A stretch of DNA of 48,222 nucleotides from Deltaproteobacteria bacterium (GTDB lineage Bacteria; UBA10199; JADGCS01), in assembly GCA_015228875.1 (NCBI GenBank), contig JADGCS010000022.1:1-48222 (forward strand), read 5' to 3'. Below are positions 34,460-42,197 of the stretch, piece after piece. The position numbers and the translations under genes are program-made. The notes beneath the pieces were generated by a model. The model was not told the DNA's origin. It searched no databases and saw only the letters and a list, made by a program, of their open reading frames with translations. Numbering within the stretch: the stretch's first letter is position 1; each line of letters starts with the position of its first letter.

Positions 34460-34488
34460 TTGACAAACAGACCTGACAACGAAACAAT
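34460..34488 (+). promoter_or_regulatory. Possible sigma-70 promoter of the 34584 gene
   Basis: TTGACA (34460-34465), a 17-base spacer, then AACAAT (34483-34488). The -35 box is perfect and the -10 box matches 4 of 6. The predicted transcript starts about 90 bases before the start codon. Confidence 0.4.
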
Positions 34489-34583
34489 TTTTTTGCTGCA
34501 CAGTTATTTCGCGCCCTGCACTCAAGGCAAAACAAATAACCGCAGGTGCTGGCGCGTGATAAGAAAAAGAAAGGATGCCTCCC

Positions 34584-35507
34584 ATGATGACCATGCCCTT
34601 AACCCCCGTCTTCATGCAAACACTCCTCCTCAGTACGCAAACAGCAGGTGACAGCATCGGCCGTGCCGTCCTGCCCGCTGTGGGACTCACCAGTTTTATC
34701 GACAAACACGCACACATCGAACTATTACAGGCCAAAGCCCGGGAAGAGGCCGAAAGAAAGGCCCGTGAGGCTGCAGGGCAAAACAAACCCGAGACAGAAG
34801 CCCCTGCTGTAATTAAAAAAACAAAACCGGATCCCGCACGCACCAATGACGCTGTCGTTATTGATGCCTCTTTTTTTAACGATCTGAGCCGCCTTGTTGA
34901 TGTCTTGCACGCACACGAGCCGCATCTGTTTAACAACCGGCACGGGGAGCTTAAACGGGCCCTCAGAGATGCCGCAAATGGAAACCTCGCCGTTCTGTTT
35001 GACCACCTCGTCATGATGCAGCGCCTCTGTGGGGCCCTCGAAAAACCAACCATGATGCTGGTGGTGCAGGCAAAACACGCAGGGATAGAAATGCAAAGCG
35101 CCCTGATAAAACTTAAAGCCCTGCTCTCCTTTGCCAGAATGCAGAAAGACAAAAATGCTCTGACAGCACGCGGGGCCGCGCACAACACAGCCCGTTTTGG
35201 TCGCCCTTTTCCGGTCAGCGCCCTTTTAAAGATGAGCCGTGACCGGGCGCTTTTACATGAATCCTTTTTTGGGTTCAGCGGGTCTGAATATTCTGCTCAG
35301 CGTTTCTGGCAGGCTATCAAAAATTACGCCCCTCATTTTTTTCGTTTTGGAGTCCCCGGTGACGAACGATTGTTAGAAATTTTGCAGACCGGCAACACAG
35401 GGGCGCACGCTTTTTTTGAGATGATACGTGTGGCGATTGATATCAGCACAGAAGATCTTTCCCGTGCCGTTGATCAACTGATCGCGGCCATTTTTAAGGA
35501 GCGTTAG
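34584..35507 (+). CDS. Hypothetical protein with charged linker and helical domain
   Basis: 307 residues from the ATG at 34584, which AAAGGA precedes by 8 bases; an ATG at 34575 overlaps that ribosome site. An N-terminal section is followed by a Lys/Glu/Ala-rich segment (EEAERKAREAAGQNKPETEA) and then a helical domain of about 210 residues (SFFNDLSRLVDVLHAHEP and on). No family recognised, no clear signal peptide. It ends in a 14-base tail-to-tail overlap with the minus-strand gene. It is moderately G+C-rich like its neighbours, so coding is likely. Confidence 0.65.
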   Translation: MMTMPLTPVFMQTLLLSTQTAGDSIGRAVLPAVGLTSFIDKHAHIELLQAKAREEAERKAREAAGQNKPETEAPAVIKKTKPDPARTNDAVVIDASFFNDLSRLVDVLHAHEPHLFNNRHGELKRALRDAANGNLAVLFDHLVMMQRLCGALEKPTMMLVVQAKHAGIEMQSALIKLKALLSFARMQKDKNALTARGAAHNTARFGRPFPVSALLKMSRDRALLHESFFGFSGSEYSAQRFWQAIKNYAPHFFRFGVPGDERLLEILQTGNTGAHAFFEMIRVAIDISTEDLSRAVDQLIAAIFKER

Positions 35508-36663
35508 CACTGCGCTTCTTCTGGCCATCCTGCGAGGTTTCGACAACCATCTTAAAATTTCCCGCCGCATTTGTCAGCGTGAGTGGCGCCAGGGTGTCTG
35601 CGCGTTTAACTTCAAAAACACCCACCAGATCGTCTGTCAGGTAGTAGGGGTCGAGGAGCCCGTCACTCACAAGCCAGTCTTCCTCGTCGCCTTCCCACAC
35701 AATGATGATGATATGATCGTAAGAAATGCCGTCTGTATCCTTGATATCCCAGTCCCAGATTTTATAATGACTGTAAGTCATCTGCTGGTGTGTCGACTGA
35801 AACGCGGTGTCGCCCCACTCGCAGAGGGGATAAATCCTGTTGCTGGACAGATAAGGTCCTGGCACAAATGAATGAACCCTGAGCTTCGGGGTGAGGTCTT
35901 CCCTTTCAACATAGGCAAGCCTGCCTTCCGCAAGATTAAGCAGTTCCTGCCTTTCAAGCCGCATGATGTTTTGGTCAAAAGGCACAACAGCATAATGAAA
36001 ATTGGCATAGAACCCTCCCTGACCCTCGTAGATAATCTGGTGCCGGCCCGTCAGGGGATTCTTGCCCTCAAAATCGAGGATGGTGTTGTCTTCGTAATCG
36101 TAGCTGATCCCGACCTCCCTGATTGTCAGTGTGTTTGTGTGATCAAACTGTTTGAGGATCTCTCTCTGAAAAGGGAGTCTGCGTACATCAGGATCAAAAA
36201 GGTGCAGCGTCGGTCTTTCGTTGAGAATATCGAGGGTGGCATCGTAAAGAAGTGCTGGCTTCTGATCCGGAGTTTTGACAAGACGCGTCCGTGGACAGAT
36301 CTGTGGAAGCTGGTATATTTCTATCGGAGCAGGGTCAGGATTTTTAATAATGGCGGTTGTTATTTTGAGTTGGCCGAGGTCAGCGGGGTCCTTGATAAAA
36401 AAACGCACATGGGCTCCAAAAAGATCGGCAAAGACAATCTCCAAAGGAAAGACGGTGGATTTGGAGAAGTAGAGCCGCTGTTCTGCTCCGGCCTGTTTTT
36501 CTGTCTTGATAAAACGGTGCGTTTTAATATGAACATGCTCCGGCAGCTTTATTTGAACAGACTGCAGACTGAGAGCTGTTAACGCGAACGAAACAAGAAA
36601 CAGGATTAACAGCACGGGGGCGGCAATCCTAACAGGCTTTGCGTTAAAGGAAATTTTTGTCAT
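35494..36663 (-). CDS. Hypothetical membrane-anchored or secreted beta-rich protein
   Basis: 389 residues from the ATG at 36663 (GTG 36669 also possible). The N-terminal helix RIAAPVLLILFLVSFALTAL is a signal anchor or uncleaved signal. The remainder is beta-rich. The C-terminal segment YKIWDWDIKDTDGISYDHII, followed by WEGDEEDW and DDLVGVFEVKR, recalls the acidic calcium loops of C2-like folds, but I cannot assign a family. Probably periplasmic. The start codon shares bases with the divergent gene start, so its promoter must lie inside that gene. Confidence 0.65.
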   Translation of the reverse strand: MTKISFNAKPVRIAAPVLLILFLVSFALTALSLQSVQIKLPEHVHIKTHRFIKTEKQAGAEQRLYFSKSTVFPLEIVFADLFGAHVRFFIKDPADLGQLKITTAIIKNPDPAPIEIYQLPQICPRTRLVKTPDQKPALLYDATLDILNERPTLHLFDPDVRRLPFQREILKQFDHTNTLTIREVGISYDYEDNTILDFEGKNPLTGRHQIIYEGQGGFYANFHYAVVPFDQNIMRLERQELLNLAEGRLAYVEREDLTPKLRVHSFVPGPYLSSNRIYPLCEWGDTAFQSTHQQMTYSHYKIWDWDIKDTDGISYDHIIIIVWEGDEEDWLVSDGLLDPYYLTDDLVGVFEVKRADTLAPLTLTNAAGNFKMVVETSQDGQKKRSANAP

Positions 36664-37720
36664 GATCACTCGGGGTCTGAATAATTTGCGGGTTTTTTTT
36701 AAAAAAACACTTTCCCCTCGTCTTTACCTTGACAACAGCCTTGTCTGGGACGGTGTTTCTTTTCCTTTTCACGAAGCCTACGACATCATCTGCCACGACC
36801 AAAACCCTCGCTGGGCCTTGTGGCTCAGATATGCCCTTTACAACTCTTCGTCCAACAAAAAAAACAACACAGCGCTGCTCCTGGCTGTTTTTTTGGATCA
36901 GGAAAATAAAAAATATTACCTTGCCAAGAAGCCCTTTGAGTTAAATTCGCATGATATTCTTCACAGCGATCGTTTTGTTTCTCTGGGAGATTCTTACATC
37001 TCTCTCGCGGAATCATCCGGATTTCTCCATGGAGAGGGTCTGGATATCAAATGGGACATCAGCTTCGAAGACCCCAAAACAAGTCTGCGCATCTATCCCA
37101 ATCATCTTTTTTACATCTTTAAATACCCCGGAATAAAATTTGTCCAACCGAGACTCAAAAGCCTTGCCAGCGGACAAATCTTTGTCAATCACATCAAAAA
37201 AGAAGTGCGGCAGATGCCCGTCTATCAGGAACACTTTTATGGCACGTCCCAGCCCGTTGAGTGGTCACGCGCCGGCTGCGTTAATTTTAAGGAGGATTCC
37301 ACAGCGGGACTCGAAATCCTCTCCTTTCGACCCGTGATCAAAAACAGGATTTTGCGTCCCTTGATCTTCTGCTGTCTGCAAATGGACGGCAAGAAATACA
37401 GCGCCAACTCCATGATAAAAATGTTGACCAACAAAAGTGATTTAAGCAACAACTGCTGGGTCTGTGAGTTTAAGGCACAGGGCCGCCGTTTTGTTTTAAG
37501 CATCACACGCGATCCGGGAATGGTGATCGGCCTAGCCTCCCCAGGAATAAAAAACAAAGTTCACTACACTGATATGTCGCTCGATGCAAAAATAAAAATA
37601 ACGGCTTTCAAAAAACACCGGGGCAAATGGATTTTCAACAAAACCCTGTCTTCCGACTTTGGCTGTTTTTTTGAAACAACATCATTAAGCAAGCCGGCAA
37701 ACAGGCCGCTGGCTCTCTGA
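36662..37720 (+). CDS. Possible lipocalin-like (CrtC/AttH-type) hypothetical protein
   Basis: 352 residues, no signal peptide or membrane helix. Several segments recall the AttH/CrtC/tocopherol-cyclase lipocalin-like superfamily: FHEAYDII with NPRWALWLRYALYNS near the N-terminus, and HFYGTSQPVEWSRAGCVNF in the middle, placed like the conserved GxxxP-W motif. The match is weak and the function open. The start ATG at 36662 shares the CATG with the divergent gene, and no ribosome site is visible, so the true start may be slightly downstream (TTG 36686). It is followed by a 24-base-to-hairpin gap and the next plus-strand gene. Confidence 0.55.
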   Translation: MITRGLNNLRVFFKKTLSPRLYLDNSLVWDGVSFPFHEAYDIICHDQNPRWALWLRYALYNSSSNKKNNTALLLAVFLDQENKKYYLAKKPFELNSHDILHSDRFVSLGDSYISLAESSGFLHGEGLDIKWDISFEDPKTSLRIYPNHLFYIFKYPGIKFVQPRLKSLASGQIFVNHIKKEVRQMPVYQEHFYGTSQPVEWSRAGCVNFKEDSTAGLEILSFRPVIKNRILRPLIFCCLQMDGKKYSANSMIKMLTNKSDLSNNCWVCEFKAQGRRFVLSITRDPGMVIGLASPGIKNKVHYTDMSLDAKIKITAFKKHRGKWIFNKTLSSDFGCFFETTSLSKPANRPLAL

Positions 37721-37744
37721 TGTTTTTTGCAACCACGCCATTTC

Positions 37745-37773
37745 GTGTCTGTCGGGCGTTTCCCGACAGACAC
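37745..37773. promoter_or_regulatory. Perfect 12-bp hairpin just upstream of the Coa1-like gene
   Basis: GTGTCTGTCGGG and CCCGACAGACAC flank the loop CGTTT. It ends 8 bases before the ATG at 37782, where a ribosome site would be expected and is not seen. It could be the terminator of the previous gene (no T-run), an operator, or a translation-blocking element. Confidence 0.6.
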
Positions 37774-37781
37774 TATTTACA

Positions 37782-38858
37782 ATGAATAAAAAAAACTCCG
37801 GACGATATTATCTTTTGGGAACCCTGGTTCTTATTGCCATCATTGGCGCGCACATTTATCTCAACACATCCAACAAACTCACCACCGCCATCGATGAATT
37901 TATTTACAGCAAACAGCAGATACAGGACGAACTCGGCCCCATCAAAAGCATGCGCTACACAGACGCCCCCTTTTGGCCGGACAAAACAAAGGAGTATCGC
38001 CTTGTTGTTGATCTGACGGGAGACCGCGCCGCCGGACAAATCCACCTTTCTGCAAAACAACAAAACGGCTTATGGGCGCTGTCCAACATCACACTCACAA
38101 CAAAAAAAAGAACGCTTTCATTAAGCCCTGCCTTTGTGGCCCGCGTGGACCTGTATGCCGCTTCTTTGAACAGCGCGCCCCTTAAAGACCCCATCTTTGT
38201 CTTTGGAGAGGATATGTATCTGCGGGTTTTTTTAAGGGCGGCGGCCTCAGCGCCACCCAACATCATCTCCGAGGGGCTTGAGATATTCAATGACGCCAAT
38301 GAACTCGTTATTGAAAACCCGCAAATGGCAAAAACAAAACTCATGGAAGTGCAAACCGCAACCGTGTCGTTTACTAACAAGATTTCGTTTCTTGGTCCGG
38401 GCCTCTATCACGCACGCTTTTGGTTTGAAGATGCGGGCGCCAAGCTCATCGAAAGCTACTGGCTGGATTTTAGTGTCACAGAAACAAAGAACAGCCTGCT
38501 GGTGCAGTCTGTTGCGTATTTTGCGGGCCCTGCCATGAAACAAGTTACAGAGCCGTCCTTTTCTGCTGATCAGGAATTCTCTGTCAGGATGTCCGTCAGC
38601 GGTTATCAAACAGATCTCGCGGGCAACATTTCGGGGTTTGCCGCCCTCAAGATCACAGATTCCAAGGGAGATCTGGTGGTATACAAACCCCGCTTTGCTT
38701 CTTTTAATCATACAGTCGACAGTAACAAATATATCGCGATCGAAGGCCGCCTTAAATTAAAAAACCCCGATATCTATTTGCTGTCCTTTAAAATTACCGA
38801 CTTCATTGCCGGACAGTCTATCACACACGATGAAAAAGTTATTGTGCGGATGCAATAA
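37782..38858 (+). CDS. Membrane-anchored protein with N-terminal Coa1/Tim21-like domain
   Basis: 358 residues. One N-terminal transmembrane anchor (YYLLGTLVLIAIIGAHIYL) is followed at about 30-115 by a segment with the Coa1/Tim21-like pattern: helix with QQIQDELGPIKSM, then strands LVVDLTGDRAAGQIHLSA and GLWALSNITLTT. The rest (about 115-358) is beta-sandwich-like. In bacteria, Coa1-like domains occur in uncharacterised membrane proteins. The domain reading is moderately sure, function unknown. It is probably exposed to the periplasm. No Shine-Dalgarno site is visible; a strong hairpin occupies its place. Confidence 0.65.
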   Translation: MNKKNSGRYYLLGTLVLIAIIGAHIYLNTSNKLTTAIDEFIYSKQQIQDELGPIKSMRYTDAPFWPDKTKEYRLVVDLTGDRAAGQIHLSAKQQNGLWALSNITLTTKKRTLSLSPAFVARVDLYAASLNSAPLKDPIFVFGEDMYLRVFLRAAASAPPNIISEGLEIFNDANELVIENPQMAKTKLMEVQTATVSFTNKISFLGPGLYHARFWFEDAGAKLIESYWLDFSVTETKNSLLVQSVAYFAGPAMKQVTEPSFSADQEFSVRMSVSGYQTDLAGNISGFAALKITDSKGDLVVYKPRFASFNHTVDSNKYIAIEGRLKLKNPDIYLLSFKITDFIAGQSITHDEKVIVRMQ

Positions 38859-38979
38859 TGCGCCGTTTTATGTTTTGCCTTGTTCTTCAGTGCCATTGTT
38901 GATACGTAACGCCCCTGCTCGCGGTGCACCCCGAGGCGCGCCCACCTTACCGCTATCAGGCGCCCGCGGGGGTTGTTGA

Positions 38980-39336
<357 letters not shown>

Positions 39337-39371
39337 TTTGGCAAGCTAGCGCTTGGCGCAACTACGCGACG

Positions 39372-39432
39372 AAATCTTCTGTTTTGCATGGGATGCACCC
39401 GCGCTCGATTGACTTTGAAATTCCCATACATC
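39372..39432. repeat. Dispersed intergenic repeat, copy C
   Basis: Aligns with the right part of copy B at roughly three bases in four over 60 bases, including ATGCACCCGCGCTC and TTGAAATT. It lies between convergent glnB and the methyltransferase gene, so it may serve as shared 3' structure. Confidence 0.45.
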
Positions 39433-39439
39433 CAGTCAT

Positions 39440-40156
39440 TCACTTTACCAACTTCACAGCCCTGATCAGCAGCGTCAGAGGCGTGTCTTTATATTCGTAA
39501 TAATGATCGGAGCCCTCTTGAGTGACAAATAAAGGCTTGAGTTGTTTGCTTACGCCGCCCTCTATAATATCTTCAACGAACAGACGGTCCTCCTTAAGCT
39601 GCTTGTAATACGATGCAAAGCTGTTGTGGGGAGCACCTGTCTGCGAGGGATTTTGATTATAAAGCATGTGTTCGAGCTGCATGTGCCTTAAGGCTAAAAC
39701 CAGCCGCCCCCCCTTTTTGATCACGGCGGAAATCCTGTGAATCAGCCCCGCGTCGACGCTTTGTGTATTGAGAACAAAGGGACAAATCACAAGATCAAAA
39801 GATTCTTTTTTTAAAGCCAGTGCTGATAAATCCCCCTTAATGTGATACCACAGCGAGTCCTCTTTGGCAGGCTCCGGGCGGCCATCAGGCCCTTTAAAAA
39901 CGTAGCAGAGAAGGGCTTCGGAAAACGAATGAAGTTTTTTCAAGACATGTCTGTGATGGGCGTCATTAAAAAACAAGACGCTTTGACCTGCGGGCTCTGG
40001 CACAAGACTAAAGATGTGCTCCTCTTCGGAACACAAGAGAATCTGATCGAGCCTGTCACGACTCAGTGTGTTTAAGAAGTGATAGTATTTATACGGTTTG
40101 GCGACGTGTCTTGAAGGGAGAAAAATATTTTTTGTCAGATCAAAAAGTTTTGCCAC
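39440..40156 (-). CDS. SAM-dependent methyltransferase-like protein
   Basis: 238 residues. The class I methyltransferase fold is suggested by LKKESFDLVICPFVLN (motif around strand 4) and IKKGGRLVLAL (strand 5). The motif I region SVLFFNDAHHR lacks the usual glycine-rich loop, so cofactor binding may be altered. It starts with GTG at 40156, without a clear ribosome site and with an in-frame TGA two codons upstream. It follows the Phd-like gene on the same strand after 140 bases. The substrate cannot be inferred. Confidence 0.6.
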   Translation of the reverse strand: MAKLFDLTKNIFLPSRHVAKPYKYYHFLNTLSRDRLDQILLCSEEEHIFSLVPEPAGQSVLFFNDAHHRHVLKKLHSFSEALLCYVFKGPDGRPEPAKEDSLWYHIKGDLSALALKKESFDLVICPFVLNTQSVDAGLIHRISAVIKKGGRLVLALRHMQLEHMLYNQNPSQTGAPHNSFASYYKQLKEDRLFVEDIIEGGVSKQLKPLFVTQEGSDHYYEYKDTPLTLLIRAVKLVK

Positions 40157-40296
40157 AAGTTGTCACCTTGATTTTTTATTTGACGCTGTCGGTGGTGCTT
40201 TTCTCCGGAAAACGCCTGCACATAAAACCGTCCGGATTTTATGGCGCCCCGCCCGGACACCCCTGTTATTGAGGCCATCGATGAGGACAGCCTCTT

Positions 40297-41856
40297 TTAA
40301 TCCTGTGTAATCCTGTTAATCAGATCCTCGATCTCGTTGTCATCAAGCGACGCGGATTCTGCTTCTTCCTCGCCGCTTAAATGTTCGCCATCAAGTTCTT
40401 TAAGCAGATCTTTTAACGACGGCAGTCCTGCGCCCGCGGGTGCTGTTTTTCGTAAAGAAGGCATCGGCCCTTTGCGCGCCACGGCGTTTGCTTCGTGTTG
40501 CGCCTCCGCATCCGTTTGCGCTTGAGCAACAACTGCGTCCTCTAAAAAATCCAGGTTGAAAATTTCTGCTTCCAGATCATTTTCTGCCGTTGTCTCTGCT
40601 GTGTGTGCTTCTTCAGCTCCCGGATATTCTGCCTTTGTGTTTAAAGACCCCTCTCTGTCTGTCAATGACGCCGGTTCTATGATGTGTTTGTCAACCAGGG
40701 CGGCCAAATAGGAGTCATCATCCTGTACCTCCCCCGCTGACTGATAAAGTTTTTTGTACTTGCGAAAATACTCTTTCTGTTCTTCGGACAGATCCTCTTC
40801 TTCTTCTTTTGCAGCAGCCCCCGCCGTCACAACAGGGCCGTCCGGCCGTGTGCCCGTGTTTTTGTCCCCTTGTGTGATCCCGTAGTCATCGTCACCAACC
40901 GGCGCGCTGGTTGTTTCTGCAGGCCCCTCAAGCGCGGCTTGGGAGAAGGGGTCTTGCGGGTACAAGGCATCATCACTTACCGCGAAATCTGGGGCCCATG
41001 GCCTGCCATGGGTCTTATGGTGTGGGGCTTGCTCGGGTGTGTGCGGCCTATCGGCTCCCTCGTCATCGAGTGCGTTCGGCTGCGGCAAGAGTATGTCGTC
41101 GTCACTGGAAGAAAAATAGTCTGCGCCCTGTTCGGTAACCTGCCCGGCATCGTCCTGCAACACGTCTTCGTATTGTTCATCTTGCATGCCTTCGTCGGGT
41201 TCCTGCAATGCCTCTGCTATTTGCTGTGCTGGTGTCATGACATCGATGTCTGGTGTGTCAAAATGAGAAGGGTATGTCTGGTTGTGCACGTCATCGGGTG
41301 AAAGTATGGGTATTTCTGGATCCGCGAATGGTTTTTCGGGGGGTTCGGTTAAAATGTCTCTTGTCTCGCTTAACAACTGGCTTGTATCGTCAGTCATGAT
41401 TTGCGAGCGTGCTTGGAGAAAAGTAGGTGCTGGCACAGCGGCCTCGCCCGATGATCGCCGCCCTCGTTTTTTTACTTTGGGGGCCAAGACATCCCTTGTA
41501 CTCTGCTCAAGCAAACCCTTTACCCTGCTTGTGGGGTATTTTAGGTGCGCTGGTTCGTGGGCCGGTGTGGGTGGCTCTGCGGGGACGATTTCTTCATCTC
41601 TTTTAAGGAGGGCCTTTGTTTGATCCGGCGTAAGAGAAATTGGTGGGGGGGTGGGGGGCGGTAGCCCCGCTTTTTGATTGTGCGTTGTTAATTGCTCGAG
41701 GTCTTCGTAATCGATAAGAACCCTGAGCGGCTTGTTGTTTTTTGTAATAATGTAATTGTAACCGTGATCTGAAAGAACGGCAGCAAAACTTGCCCTTGCC
41801 TCTGTGACGTTAAGAACGCGGACCTTTCCAAGGTATTTGTCTGTGTACTCAATCAT
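40297..41856 (-). CDS. Phd/YefM-like antitoxin domain fused to a long acidic disordered tail
   Basis: 519 residues. Residues about 10-60 match the Phd/YefM fold: VRVLNVTEARASFAAVLSD, then YIITKNNKPLRVLIDYEDLEQL. The remaining 450 or so residues are Pro/Glu/Asp/Gln-rich, low complexity and predicted disordered, with recurring acidic patches (EEEEDLSEEQKEYFRKY). Normal Phd/YefM antitoxins have 80-100 residues and a toxin gene beside them; neither holds here. It may be a DNA-binding regulator or scaffold that borrowed the fold. A weak promoter-like TTGTAC-N16-TATTGT lies upstream on the minus strand. Domain call fairly sure, role unknown. Confidence 0.75.
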   Translation of the reverse strand: MIEYTDKYLGKVRVLNVTEARASFAAVLSDHGYNYIITKNNKPLRVLIDYEDLEQLTTHNQKAGLPPPTPPPISLTPDQTKALLKRDEEIVPAEPPTPAHEPAHLKYPTSRVKGLLEQSTRDVLAPKVKKRGRRSSGEAAVPAPTFLQARSQIMTDDTSQLLSETRDILTEPPEKPFADPEIPILSPDDVHNQTYPSHFDTPDIDVMTPAQQIAEALQEPDEGMQDEQYEDVLQDDAGQVTEQGADYFSSSDDDILLPQPNALDDEGADRPHTPEQAPHHKTHGRPWAPDFAVSDDALYPQDPFSQAALEGPAETTSAPVGDDDYGITQGDKNTGTRPDGPVVTAGAAAKEEEEDLSEEQKEYFRKYKKLYQSAGEVQDDDSYLAALVDKHIIEPASLTDREGSLNTKAEYPGAEEAHTAETTAENDLEAEIFNLDFLEDAVVAQAQTDAEAQHEANAVARKGPMPSLRKTAPAGAGLPSLKDLLKELDGEHLSGEEEAESASLDDNEIEDLINRITQD

Positions 41857-42197
41857 ACCGCTATGTTGTGATTTATACGACTGGGTGTTTTTTTATTGTG
41901 TTTTCTGCAACAATATACGCCCACTGATTCTGTACAATATAACTAACGCGGTGTAATGTAAAGTTGTTTTTGTGGATATTGTTTATTATTTTTTATTTCA
42001 TGTGATCGCAAACAAAAGATGGCCGGCGCAATAAATAACGTACAGAATCTTGTGGTGCCTGGTGCGTCAGTGGTGATCATGGTTTTTGTTTTTTATGTGA
42101 CGCGCAAGCTCGCCCGGCGTGGAATTGATCACAGACTTGTGAAACACACTCGAAAAAAAACATTTTGCTGTTGTTTTGAACGCTATTCTGTACGTTT
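41857..42197. other. A+T-rich gap between the Phd-like gene and uvrA
   Basis: About 340 bases. The part near 41857-41960 probably holds the promoter of the minus-strand Phd-like gene. A plus-strand frame at 42019-42234 would encode 71 residues with one membrane helix (VVIMVFVFYV), but it has no ribosome site and runs into the 3' end of uvrA, so I do not call it. No clear terminator for uvrA is seen. Confidence 0.4.

Noticed and set aside
40870-41301. Plus-strand frame of 143 codons opposite the acidic tail of the Phd-like gene
   Set aside because: Mirror of a repetitive Glu/Asp-rich coding sequence; Cys/Val/Gly-rich nonsense product.
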